A stretch of DNA of 64,000 bases, from NCBI RefSeq assembly GCF_001719065.1, contig NZ_LWAF01000002.1:62001-126000 (forward strand), in the 5' to 3' direction. Numbering within the stretch: the first letter of the stretch is position 1; the number at the start of each line of letters is the position of its first letter. Under the pieces are notes generated by a model. That model was not told the DNA's origin. It saw only the letters and a list, made by a program, of their open reading frames with translations, and ran no database searches. Below are positions 45,561 through 53,969 of the stretch, piece by piece. The stretch is from Fervidobacterium thailandense. GTDB lineage: Bacteria; Thermotogota; Thermotogae; Thermotogales; Fervidobacteriaceae. The translations under genes were made by a program, and so were the position numbers.

Positions 45561-46497
45561 GGTTGTTAATCTATCGAAGGTGTACAACATAGGACCACTT
45601 GGAAGGGAGAAGTTCTACGCAGTGGATAACGTTTCTTTCCACGTTGCAGATGGGGAGATAGTCTCGCTCATCGGGGAAAGTGGAAGTGGGAAGACTACGA
45701 TAGGGAAGATGATATTACGGCTTATCAAACCGACGAGTGGGAAGATCCTCTTCAACTCGGTCGATGTCCAATCCATCAAGAACAAGAAGGAATACTACAG
45801 GCTCGTACAAGGCGTGTTCCAGGATCCGTTCAGCTCGTACAACCCGATATTCAAAATCGATAGGGTTTTTGATATGGTCAGGGAGGAGTTCTTCCCGGAA
45901 TTTACAAGGGGTGAGTGGAGGAAAAGGGTAGAAAGGGTTATCGAGGATATCTGTCTAAATCCATCGGAAATACTGGGGAAATTCCCACATCAACTCAGTG
46001 GTGGTCAGCTCCAGAGATTACTTATAGCAAGGGCGCTCCTTATAGACGCGAAATTCTTGGTTGCGGATGAAATAATCAGCATGCTCGATGCCTCCACGCG
46101 CATTGATGTGTTAAATACCCTGATCAAACTCAAAGAAAAGGGGTTATCCGTTTTATTCATTACGCACGACCTTTCGCTCGGATACTACACGAGTGACCGA
46201 ACAATTATCCTCTACAGAGGTTCGATCATGGAGTACGGCGATACCGTAAAGATTTTCAAAAACCCGCTACATCCTTACACGAAGATGCTTCTTGAATCCG
46301 TTCCCACGACACGGAAGGTTTGGTCAAAAGGCTACATTTCACTGCACGGTAGAACCGTTCCACCAACGTTCTGCAAGTTCTACGATAGATGCCCACTTGG
46401 TGATTCCATGTGCAAGAATGTTGGCCTCGAGAGATTTGAGGAAGGTCATTTCGTCGCGTGCGTGAAGGTCAGGAGGGAGGGTGAATTAGTTGCCTAA
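45553..46497 (+). CDS. ABC transporter ATPase (DppF type)
   Basis: This 314-residue partner ATPase has Walker [12 protein letters not shown], the signature [15 protein letters not shown], a Walker B-like [11 protein letters not shown] (ending EII rather than the usual EPT), and FITHDLSLG. The C-terminal cluster motif has [17 protein letters not shown]. The DEII variant retains the catalytic Glu. It overlaps the GH130 gene by 8 nt. Confidence 0.92.
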   Translation: MLEVVNLSKVYNIGPLGREKFYAVDNVSFHVADGEIVSLIGESGSGKTTIGKMILRLIKPTSGKILFNSVDVQSIKNKKEYYRLVQGVFQDPFSSYNPIFKIDRVFDMVREEFFPEFTRGEWRKRVERVIEDICLNPSEILGKFPHQLSGGQLQRLLIARALLIDAKFLVADEIISMLDASTRIDVLNTLIKLKEKGLSVLFITHDLSLGYYTSDRTIILYRGSIMEYGDTVKIFKNPLHPYTKMLLESVPTTRKVWSKGYISLHGRTVPPTFCKFYDRCPLGDSMCKNVGLERFEEGHFVACVKVRREGELVA

Positions 46498-47473
46498 AAT
46501 CAAGACTTTAGCACCATCGTTGCCAAACATTCCATGGGAGGAACAGCCATCAGGTTGCCGTGACTTGGTTTGGCGTTACTCAGAAAATCCCATAATAAAG
46601 CGAAACCAAGCCAAGAATGCGAACAGTATTTTCAACAGTGCCGTGGTTCCGTTCAACGGTCAGTTCGCTGGGGTGTTCCGGGTTGACGAGCGGACACGCG
46701 AAATGAATCTGAGAAGGGGTTTTAGCGAGGACGGTATAAGCTGGAAAATTGATGATGAACCTATCCGCTTTATCCAGCAAACTCGTGAGCCTGTCGAAAG
46801 CGAGTACAAGTACGATCCGAGGGTGGTCTTCTTCGAGGACAGGTACTGGATCACCTGGTGTAACGGTTATCACGGTCCGACGATCGGTGTTGGATACACG
46901 TACGATTTTGAGAATTTCTACCAACTCGAGAACGCCTTCCTACCTTACAACAGAAACGGCGTGCTTTTCCCAAGGAAAATAAACGGTAAGTACGCGATGC
47001 TCAGTAGACCCTCGGATACTGGTCATACGCCGTTTGGTGACATATTCTACAGCGAAAGTCCGGATATGGTCCATTGGGGTGTTCATCGTTTCGTGATGGG
47101 CCGTGGATACAGCCCCTGGCAATCACTCAAGATCGGAGCTGGGCCAGTCCCAATTGAAACAAGCGAAGGATGGCTGCTCATTTACCACGGTGTACTACTT
47201 TCATGTAACGGGTACGTCTACAGTTTCGGTGCCGCGTTACTGGATTTAGACTCTCCGTGGAAGGTTATCAAGAGGTCGCGCTCGTACCTACTATCGCCCC
47301 AAGAACTGTACGAATGCGTCGGCGACGTTCCCAACGTAGTGTTTCCTGTTGCTTGTCTTGTGGACGGTGAAACTGGTCGCATGGCGATTTACTACGGCGC
47401 GGCCGATACGGTGGTGGCGTTGGCTTTCGGATACGTCCACGAGATCGTCGAATGGTTACTATACGAAAATTAA
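46490..47473 (+). CDS. GH130 family beta-mannoside phosphorylase-type enzyme
   Basis: This 327-residue five-bladed propeller enzyme matches GH130: [20 protein letters not shown] near residue 45, the conserved YDPRV with its Asp near residue 108, [35 protein letters not shown] and [16 protein letters not shown]130 enzymes phosphorolyse or hydrolyse beta-mannosides, for example mannosyl-glucose or manno-oligosaccharides. No signal peptide is present, so it acts on imported sugars. The TTG start has GGAGGG 10 nt upstream and overlaps the ATPase gene. Thermotoga has a similar GH130 gene beside a mannoside transporter. Confidence 0.88.
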   Translation: MPKIKTLAPSLPNIPWEEQPSGCRDLVWRYSENPIIKRNQAKNANSIFNSAVVPFNGQFAGVFRVDERTREMNLRRGFSEDGISWKIDDEPIRFIQQTREPVESEYKYDPRVVFFEDRYWITWCNGYHGPTIGVGYTYDFENFYQLENAFLPYNRNGVLFPRKINGKYAMLSRPSDTGHTPFGDIFYSESPDMVHWGVHRFVMGRGYSPWQSLKIGAGPVPIETSEGWLLIYHGVLLSCNGYVYSFGAALLDLDSPWKVIKRSRSYLLSPQELYECVGDVPNVVFPVACLVDGETGRMAIYYGAADTVVALAFGYVHEIVEWLLYEN

Positions 47474-47500
47474 AGATTCTTACAAAGGGAGGATACCACC

Positions 47501-48901
47501 ATGTTCCCAAAAGACTTTATGTTCGGGGTTTCCATGTCCGGTTTTCAGTTCGAGATGGGTTGGGGTGATGAACGTGACCTCGATCCCAACACCGACTGGT
47601 TCGTCTGGGTTAGGGAACCTGGTAACCTCGTCAACGGCGTTGTGAGTGGTGACTTACCAGAATTCGGTGCGGGTTACTGGCTGAACTACGAAAAGATACA
47701 CCAACTCGCGGTTGACTTCGGAATGGATACGATCAGGATAGGTATCGAGTGGTCAAGGATTTTCCCAACTTCAACCGAATCGGTGGATGTTCGTGATCCG
47801 AACTTTCTCGACAAGCTCGACGAACTTGCGAACAAAAAGGCTGTTGAACATTACAGGAAGATCATGGAGGATATCAAATCCAAGGGTTTAAAACTCTTCG
47901 TCAATTTAAACCATTTCACACTCCCGCTCTGGCTACACGATCCTGTCGCTGTTCATTACGGTCGACCCACTGATAAGCTTGGATGGGTGTCCGAGAGGAC
48001 CGTTCACGAGTTTGCCAAGTACGTTGCGTACATGGCCTGGAAGTACGGAGATATCGTTGATCTCTGGTCAACGATGAACGAACCGCATGTAGTAAGTCAG
48101 TTGGGGTATTTCAGCGTGAGTGCTGGATTCCCACCAGCTTATTTCAATCCGGAATGGTACATACTGGCCACCAAGCACCTTGCAATGGCACATAACCTGG
48201 GATACGATATGATAAAGAGGTTTTCAGACAAACCGACGGGTGTCATATACTCGTTCACGTGGTACGACACGTTAAATCCAAACGATCGAGAGATACTCGA
48301 AGAAGCGATGTACCTGACGAATTGGTTCTTCATGGACATGGTAAAGGAGAAACTCGATTACGTGGGAGTTAATTACTACACACGCACGGTAATTGACAGG
48401 GTAGAACAACCTTTAGCCATGGGTAATTTCAACGTACGTTGGAGGATACTTAAAGGCTACGGATACGCATGTGATGAGGGTGGCGTGGCGTTGTCTGGAA
48501 GACCCGCGAGTGATTTCGGGTGGGAGATGTATCCCGAAGGCCTGTATTACGTGCTGAAAGCGGTTTCCGAACGATACTCGAAGCCTATAATCGTTACAGA
48601 AAACGGGGTAGCCGATTGGAACGATAGGTTACGAAGCACGCATTTGATCTCGCACCTTTACTATGTTGAACGTGCGCTCGAGGACGGAATCGACGTTAAA
48701 GGTTATTTGCACTGGTCGATTGTAGACAATTACGAATGGGCGAAAGGGTACTCAAAACGGTTTGGGTTGGCGTGGACCAATTTCCAGACGAAGACTTACC
48801 ATCCAAGACCGTCAATGTACATATTCAGAGACATCATCCGCGCGAGAACGACAAAGGAATTTATAGGATTCGATCCTTACAAGGTACGTACGGAGTTATA
48901 A
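47501..48901 (+). CDS. GH1 beta-glycosidase of the archaeal LacS type
   Basis: This 466-residue retaining glycosidase has acid/base E194 in STMNEPHV and nucleophile E367 in IVTENGVAD. The N-terminus (FMFGVSMSGFQFEMG, DPNTDWFVWV, GLVSGDLPE-like VVSGDLPEFGAGYW) is the form found in Sulfolobus LacS and Pyrococcus beta-mannosidases, not in ordinary bacterial BglA. It should hydrolyse beta-glucosides, beta-galactosides or beta-mannosides in the cytoplasm. Its place after GH130 supports beta-mannoside or cellodextrin use. Gene transfer from archaea is likely but not proven. GGGAGG lies upstream of the ATG. Confidence 0.9.
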   Translation: MFPKDFMFGVSMSGFQFEMGWGDERDLDPNTDWFVWVREPGNLVNGVVSGDLPEFGAGYWLNYEKIHQLAVDFGMDTIRIGIEWSRIFPTSTESVDVRDPNFLDKLDELANKKAVEHYRKIMEDIKSKGLKLFVNLNHFTLPLWLHDPVAVHYGRPTDKLGWVSERTVHEFAKYVAYMAWKYGDIVDLWSTMNEPHVVSQLGYFSVSAGFPPAYFNPEWYILATKHLAMAHNLGYDMIKRFSDKPTGVIYSFTWYDTLNPNDREILEEAMYLTNWFFMDMVKEKLDYVGVNYYTRTVIDRVEQPLAMGNFNVRWRILKGYGYACDEGGVALSGRPASDFGWEMYPEGLYYVLKAVSERYSKPIIVTENGVADWNDRLRSTHLISHLYYVERALEDGIDVKGYLHWSIVDNYEWAKGYSKRFGLAWTNFQTKTYHPRPSMYIFRDIIRARTTKEFIGFDPYKVRTEL

Positions 48902-48949
48902 GGGTTTTGGATGCGAGAATACTTCGTGGGTGATTCAAGAGGTGGGCCG

Positions 48950-50014
48950 ATGTCGGAAAGCGTGGGGAGAAACACCGAAAAGCACATCGAAAGGGGCAAT
49001 CAGAGACGTTGTACGATAAAGGACGTGGCTAATCTCGCCGGTGTTTCGATCGCCACGGTGTCACGGGTTATTAACGGCGCTAAAAACGTTAGCGAGGAAA
49101 CGAGACGGAGAGTTATCCGAGCTATTAAATCGCTGGGGTATAAACCGATGCCCGCATTGAGGAAATCCGCGGAACTACTTTACAACATCGGCGTACTCGT
49201 ACCAGATCTCAGAGGGTATCATTACAACGAGATCGTGATGGCCATCGAGGACTACGCAAGTAAGAACGATTTTGAAACGTTGATTTCCATACCGAAGATG
49301 CTTCCCGAGGAAGAACAGCATGTCTTGGATCAATTTTTCAAAAGAAAGATAGACGGTGTTATACTGGCGGAGTTGTACACTGGCGTAAAGTACCTGGAAC
49401 CGTTTCTGAAGAGCGGGGTACCGTTGGTTGCCGTTGATTACAACATCGAAGAAATCTTGTGTGATAGCGTGAACGTCGATAACGTGGGCGGAGCGGTTAT
49501 CGTGATGAACTATCTGTACTCCAAAGGTCACCGCAGGATACTGTACCTGAGAGGCCCGCAAATTTCACCCGCAGCCGTCCACCGTGAGAAGGGCATCCGT
49601 AAGTTTCTTGACCGTCACAAAGATGTGGAGGTGTACATGAGCGAGAGTGAAGGGTACAATCCGGAAGACGGTTACGACGGGGTTAGTAGACACCTGAACA
49701 AACACGGTTTGAATTTCACCGCTATCTTCTCCGTGAACGACTGGTCAGCCATTGGTGCGATTGCGGCTTTGAAAGAACACGGATTGGAGGTCCCAGATGA
49801 TGTGTCCATCGTCGGTTTTGACAACGCACCTTATTCGGCGTACCTAACCCCTCCGTTGACAACGGTCCACCAACCCCGTTGGGAAATTGGGCAGACGGCA
49901 GCCCAGCTACTCATAGAACGAATCTTGGGGCGAGGAAGTAGGATAGCGAGAAACGTTATATTGCCGACCAAGTTGATCGAGAGAAACTCCGTCAAAGACA
50001 TCGCGAAACGATAG
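48950..50014 (+). CDS. LacI-family transcriptional regulator
   Basis: This 354-residue regulator has a helix-turn-helix starting TIKDVANLAGVS about 22 residues in, followed by ATVSRVINGAKNVSEETRRRV and a periplasmic-binding-protein-like sensor domain (IGVLVPDLRGYHYNEIV, RKIDGVILAE, VDNVGGAVIVMNYL, DDVSIVGFDNAPYSAYLTPPLTTV). It presumably controls the transporter and glycosidase genes in response to an imported sugar (inference). ATG 48950 is preferred because AGAGGTGGG precedes it; an in-frame ATG 13 codons upstream (48911) has only a weak site. Confidence 0.9.
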   Translation: MSESVGRNTEKHIERGNQRRCTIKDVANLAGVSIATVSRVINGAKNVSEETRRRVIRAIKSLGYKPMPALRKSAELLYNIGVLVPDLRGYHYNEIVMAIEDYASKNDFETLISIPKMLPEEEQHVLDQFFKRKIDGVILAELYTGVKYLEPFLKSGVPLVAVDYNIEEILCDSVNVDNVGGAVIVMNYLYSKGHRRILYLRGPQISPAAVHREKGIRKFLDRHKDVEVYMSESEGYNPEDGYDGVSRHLNKHGLNFTAIFSVNDWSAIGAIAALKEHGLEVPDDVSIVGFDNAPYSAYLTPPLTTVHQPRWEIGQTAAQLLIERILGRGSRIARNVILPTKLIERNSVKDIAKR

Positions 50015-50052
50015 TTAGGTCCAAGGTTTGCCGGTGAATCGGTGGTGAAAGC

Positions 50053-51069
50053 ATGTGGCGTGTCGGAGTGTTCGCTATAGGTGTAATAACCTTGGCTTTG
50101 TTATCAGGAGTAGGCTGCGAGAGAGAGAAAGTTGAGAACAAGGCCTTTGACTTTAACAAAGCTATCGGTAAAGGTGTAAACATTGGAAACGCCCTCGAAG
50201 CCCCGTTTGAGGGCGCCTGGGGAGTAATCATAGAAGATGAATACTTCAAGATCATCAAAGAACGTGGTTTTTCGAGTGTTAGAATCCCAATTCGATGGTC
50301 CGCGCATGTTTCCAAAAATCCGCCGCACACAATCGACGAGAATTTTTTTAAGAGAGTACAGCACGTTGTTAATAAAGCCCTCGAGAACGGACTCGTTGTC
50401 ATCATCAACACGCACCACTTCGAAGAACTGTACGAGGACCCAGACAGGTACGGTGATGTACTCGTGAGTATCTGGGAACAGGTTTCAAAGAGGTTTAAAG
50501 ATTATCCTGAAAGACTTTACTTTGAGATATACAATGAACCCGCAAGAAACTTAACACCTTCGAAATGGAACGAGCTTTATCCCAGGGTTTTGAAGGTCAT
50601 CAGGAAGTATAACCCAACGCGACCCGTGATAGTAGACGCACCGAATTGGGCACACTATTCGGCCGTTGAGTATTTGAAACTTATCAACGATCCGTTCATA
50701 ATCGTCTCGTTCCACTATTATGAGCCGTTCAACTTCACGCACCAAGGTGCCGAATGGGTATCCCCATCTCCACCGTTAGGCACAAAGTGGATGGGAACGG
50801 ATGCGGAAGTTGCGGAGATGAGGAAACACTTCCAGTTCGTCCACGAATGGGCTAAGAGAAACAATGTGCCCATCTTTCTTGGAGAGTTCGGAGCTTACGG
50901 GAAAGCCGACATGGAATCGCGTGTCAGGTGGACCGCAACGGTAAGACAACTGGCCGAAGAATTCGGATTCAGTATGGCTTACTGGGAATTCTGTGCTGGA
51001 TTCGGTCTGTACGATCGGATCGAAGGCAAGTGGATAGAACCATTGACTACGGCCGCTGTGGGCAAGTGA
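50053..51069 (+). CDS. cel5A: GH5 endoglucanase, lipoprotein
   Basis: This 338-residue beta-1,4-glucanase starts with a lipoprotein signal (GVITLALLSGVGC, lipid-modified C near residue 22), so it is anchored outside the cytoplasm. The GH5 barrel shows GVNIGNALEAP, VRIPIRWSAH, NTHHFEELY, acid/base E162 in YFEIYNEPARN, the FHYYEPFNFTHQGAEW segment, and nucleophile E278 in FLGEFGAYG. Spacing between the two Glu (116) equals that I recall for Fervidobacterium nodosum Cel5A. It would cut cellulose or glucomannan to oligosaccharides for the ABC importer of the same locus. It follows the regulator by 38 nt. Confidence 0.9.
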   Translation: MWRVGVFAIGVITLALLSGVGCEREKVENKAFDFNKAIGKGVNIGNALEAPFEGAWGVIIEDEYFKIIKERGFSSVRIPIRWSAHVSKNPPHTIDENFFKRVQHVVNKALENGLVVIINTHHFEELYEDPDRYGDVLVSIWEQVSKRFKDYPERLYFEIYNEPARNLTPSKWNELYPRVLKVIRKYNPTRPVIVDAPNWAHYSAVEYLKLINDPFIIVSFHYYEPFNFTHQGAEWVSPSPPLGTKWMGTDAEVAEMRKHFQFVHEWAKRNNVPIFLGEFGAYGKADMESRVRWTATVRQLAEEFGFSMAYWEFCAGFGLYDRIEGKWIEPLTTAAVGK

Positions 51070-51093
51070 TTATGCGGACCCATCCTGGAAAAT

Positions 51094-51136
51094 AAAAACA
51101 CGGCTGGTAGAAACTCCTCCAGCCGTGTTTTCTTTT
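51094..51136. terminator. Bidirectional terminator between cel5A and the second ABC operon
   Basis: A 12-bp stem (51096-51107 with 51119-51130) has T-rich flanks on both strands: TTTTCTTTTT on plus and TTTTTATTTT on minus. It ends both convergent transcripts. Confidence 0.92.
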
Positions 51137-51154
51137 TGATTTTCCTTTTTCGGA

Positions 51155-52873
51155 TTATCCAAGTGTTCGTGGATCCATTGCGTCTCTCAAACCATCACCG
51201 ACGAAGTTGAATGCCAGCACAACGATGAAGATAAAGGCACCGGGAATTAGCAACCACGGGGAGTTTTGGAGTATATCAACATCTTGCGCTGCTGCAAGCA
51301 TGTTACCCCACGAAGCGGACGGTTCACGGATACCCAATCCGAGGAACGAAAGCCCCGCTTCACCGAGTATGTAACCTGGAATAGAAAGCGTCGAACTAAC
51401 AATTAAGTAAGTGGCAAGGTTGGGCATAATATGTCGCCACATAACTCTCCGGTCAGGGTATCCAAGAGCGATAGCCGCTTCAACGTACTCGCGTTGTCTT
51501 TCAGCCAAGATCTGTCCTCGGACAATCCTCGCCCTACCAGGCCAACCAAGGAACGCGAGGATGAAGACCAGAAGCATATAGGTCTGAGAGCTCGGTAAGT
51601 CGATCGGTAATAACGCTCTGAGGAGTAGCAAGAGATAAAACTGTGGAATTGCCATGATAATCTCACAGAGCCTCATTATAACCTCATCGACCATACCACC
51701 GTAGTAACCGGCTAAACCTCCAAAAAGGAGCGATAACAACAGTGTTATCGTCAGACCTATGAATCCTATACTGAGCGAAATGCGCGAAGCGAATATGATA
51801 CGGCTCCAGACATCCCTTCCATATCTATCCGTTCCAAAGATGTTTATACTCACAAGCTCACTGTTGTCGTAGTTGTCAACTCCGAAGAGGTGATAGTGCA
51901 ATGGGATTATCCAGAATAAATATCCAACCCGACCAGGATCCGTCTTGTTCGGTCCCCAAGATTTCACGAACCACTTTATCGGGTAGAATTTGTAGTCGTA
52001 TGAAACCAGTTTTGCATTCGTTAAATCAATTTGATGCTCGTTGTAATCTTTGTCGTAATACTTGATAGCTAAAAGTCGTTCCTCGAGTTTCACTTCGGTG
52101 AGTCTTTCGAGGGCTTCCTGTTCGCTCGTAGCAAAGAATCCCATCTTCCAACCTTCATTCTGCGCAACAACGGATCTTGCCGTTCGGGAGTTCGTAATTT
52201 TAACGTTGAAACCCTCCTTGAGTAATTCGTCCTCGAGCCCGAAAATAAGGTAGTCCTTGTCCTCCGTGTCGTCTTTGTACTGTTTCCATTCGCCATCGAT
52301 TTTCGCAAACCCGAGAGTCTGAACCACGAGTTTTATTGAAGGTGATACAACAATTTCACCATCAAGCTTTCTGCCTTTCGGTAAATACTTCGGAATTATC
52401 TTTCCATCTCTCTCCTCCACAACCGTACTACTCACGATCGTTAGTTCACGTCCATCGTTAAATCTCACTTTTATTTTGCTTGGAAATAGTGCGGATTGAG
52501 TGGTCCTCGTATATCTCAGCGGATCTATGTAACTTACCTCGGGAAGCACAAACGGTGCCATTCTCGTTTTTAAATCAACCGTTTCGTACTTGGTGTAAAT
52601 CTTCGTCGGCTTTTTAAAGAACTGATTCAAGTTCTGCTGAAAGGGGTTGTAAGGTGCTAAGAAATCAGCAAAAATCATCGCGATGTACATCACGATCAGT
52701 ACCCACATTCCAAACATTGCGAGCTTGTTCTTCTTGAATGCCCGCCACATTAACTGTCCGCGGGTTAGATAGACTTCTTCAAAATCAATACTTTCCGTCT
52801 CCTCCGTACTGTTGGTAACTACCGTCTGCGCTTGCGCCTTCTTGAATTTCTCAAGCTTTTCTTTCTTTGTCAT
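51155..52873 (-). CDS. ABC transporter permease (DppC type) with large inserted domain
   Basis: This permease has 572 residues, about twice the usual 280-300. The first transmembrane helix (LAMFGMWVLIVMYIAMIFADF) is near residues 50-70. The conserved FGTDRYGRDVWSRI, which normally follows within some 30 residues, begins only near residue 346. About 240 extra residues therefore lie between them, predicted outside the membrane. They are rich in strands and charged residues and hold no motif I know. The rest is standard: EAA loop REYVEAAIALGYPDRR, MPNLATYLIV, SFLGLGIREPSASWG. ATG 52873 has GGGAGGTG 9 nt upstream. It is the last gene of its operon. Confidence 0.87.
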   Translation of the reverse strand: MTKKEKLEKFKKAQAQTVVTNSTEETESIDFEEVYLTRGQLMWRAFKKNKLAMFGMWVLIVMYIAMIFADFLAPYNPFQQNLNQFFKKPTKIYTKYETVDLKTRMAPFVLPEVSYIDPLRYTRTTQSALFPSKIKVRFNDGRELTIVSSTVVEERDGKIIPKYLPKGRKLDGEIVVSPSIKLVVQTLGFAKIDGEWKQYKDDTEDKDYLIFGLEDELLKEGFNVKITNSRTARSVVAQNEGWKMGFFATSEQEALERLTEVKLEERLLAIKYYDKDYNEHQIDLTNAKLVSYDYKFYPIKWFVKSWGPNKTDPGRVGYLFWIIPLHYHLFGVDNYDNSELVSINIFGTDRYGRDVWSRIIFASRISLSIGFIGLTITLLLSLLFGGLAGYYGGMVDEVIMRLCEIIMAIPQFYLLLLLRALLPIDLPSSQTYMLLVFILAFLGWPGRARIVRGQILAERQREYVEAAIALGYPDRRVMWRHIMPNLATYLIVSSTLSIPGYILGEAGLSFLGLGIREPSASWGNMLAAAQDVDILQNSPWLLIPGAFIFIVVLAFNFVGDGLRDAMDPRTLG

Positions 52874-52898
52874 TTCTTCGGGCACCTCCCTTACCTGA

Positions 52899-53864
52899 TC
52901 ATTCGTACCTGATTCGTGGATCGACGGCGGCCAGGAGAATATCACCCACAAGGTTTCCAAGAACGAGCAATATCGTACCGATGACCGTACTGGCCATAAC
53001 GACGTAGTAGTCCTTTTGAAGAAGTGCTTGATAGGTCAACCTACCGAGTCCTGGCCAGGAGAAGATCGTTTCCGTGATGACTGCACCGCTTAACAGACCT
53101 GCCAAACTGTAACCGAACATGGTTACAAGTGGGTTTATCGCGTTCCTCAGTGCATGCTTGTATATGACAACCCTTTCGGGCATTCCTTTCGCTCGGGCAA
53201 ATTCAACGTAATCTTCGTTGAGGACATCAAGAAGACTACCTCTCATGTAACGCATCAAACCGGCAAAACCACCGAAAGTTAAGGTGAAAGCCGGCAGCTG
53301 TAATCTCCAGAATATATCTTTGAACGCGTTCCACACATCCATCTTTGTATTTTCAGGACTGTACATACCACCAATTGGGAACCATCCCGTCTTCGCTGCC
53401 ATGTAAAGCAGTAGCAATGCGAGGAAGAAACCCGGAACCGCCAATCCGCTGAACGCAACAACTGTCAATATCTTATCGGTTAATGTGTACTTTTTCAGGG
53501 CTGACACCACACCGAGTACAACACCAATGATCCAGGAAAGCACGAACGAATAAAGCGAGAGTACCAATGTTCCAAGTAACCTTTCGTAAATTAAACTTGC
53601 AACAGGTCTTCTGTAGTAGAATGATTGCCCAAAGTCAAACCTCACAACCTTACCAAGCCAATAGAAATATTGAACTACAGCCGGTTTGTCGAGACCGTAT
53701 TCCCGTTCCATCGCTTTGAGGGTCTCTTTTGAGACTGATGGATCCAACCTATATTGGTCCAAGAAATCACCGGGCGAAAGCTGGAGTAAAGTGAAGACGA
53801 TTATAGTGATTATCCACAGTTCTGGAATGAGGATCACGAGCCTCCTGGCGATGTACTTGAGCAA
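52899..53864 (-). CDS. ABC transporter permease (DppB type)
   Basis: This 321-residue permease starts with a transmembrane helix (RRLVILIPELWIITIIVFTLLQ), then LSPGDFLDQYRLDPS, EREYGLDKPAVVQYFYWLG and the EAA loop DYVEFARAKGMPERVVIYKHALRNA. VITETIFSWPGLGRLTYQAL is the conserved C-terminal block. The start is TTG at 53864 with AAGGGGTGA upstream. It follows a hairpin terminator after the binding-protein gene and is 25 nt ahead of the DppC-type gene. Confidence 0.9.
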   Translation of the reverse strand: MLKYIARRLVILIPELWIITIIVFTLLQLSPGDFLDQYRLDPSVSKETLKAMEREYGLDKPAVVQYFYWLGKVVRFDFGQSFYYRRPVASLIYERLLGTLVLSLYSFVLSWIIGVVLGVVSALKKYTLTDKILTVVAFSGLAVPGFFLALLLLYMAAKTGWFPIGGMYSPENTKMDVWNAFKDIFWRLQLPAFTLTFGGFAGLMRYMRGSLLDVLNEDYVEFARAKGMPERVVIYKHALRNAINPLVTMFGYSLAGLLSGAVITETIFSWPGLGRLTYQALLQKDYYVVMASTVIGTILLVLGNLVGDILLAAVDPRIRYE

Positions 53865-53919
53865 GCTTATTCACCCCTTTGCAATTTTGTGTCGTGACTT
53901 CGGATTTCCAAGTTTAAAC

Positions 53920-53950
53920 TTAAAAATTGGGCGGGGGCGAACCCCGCCCA
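53920..53950 (-). terminator. Intercistronic terminator after the binding-protein gene
   Basis: On the minus strand a GC-only 8-bp stem (53949-53942 with 53936-53929) is followed by AATTTTTAAG. It lies 20 nt after the SBP stop and before the permease genes. Partial termination here would give more binding protein than permease. Confidence 0.8.
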
Positions 53951-53969
53951 CAAGCTCACGAAAGAAACA

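Noticed and set aside
45553-46497. Inactive ATPase because Walker B ends DEII rather than DEPT
   Set aside because: The catalytic Glu, Walker A, signature and switch His are intact, so activity is likely.
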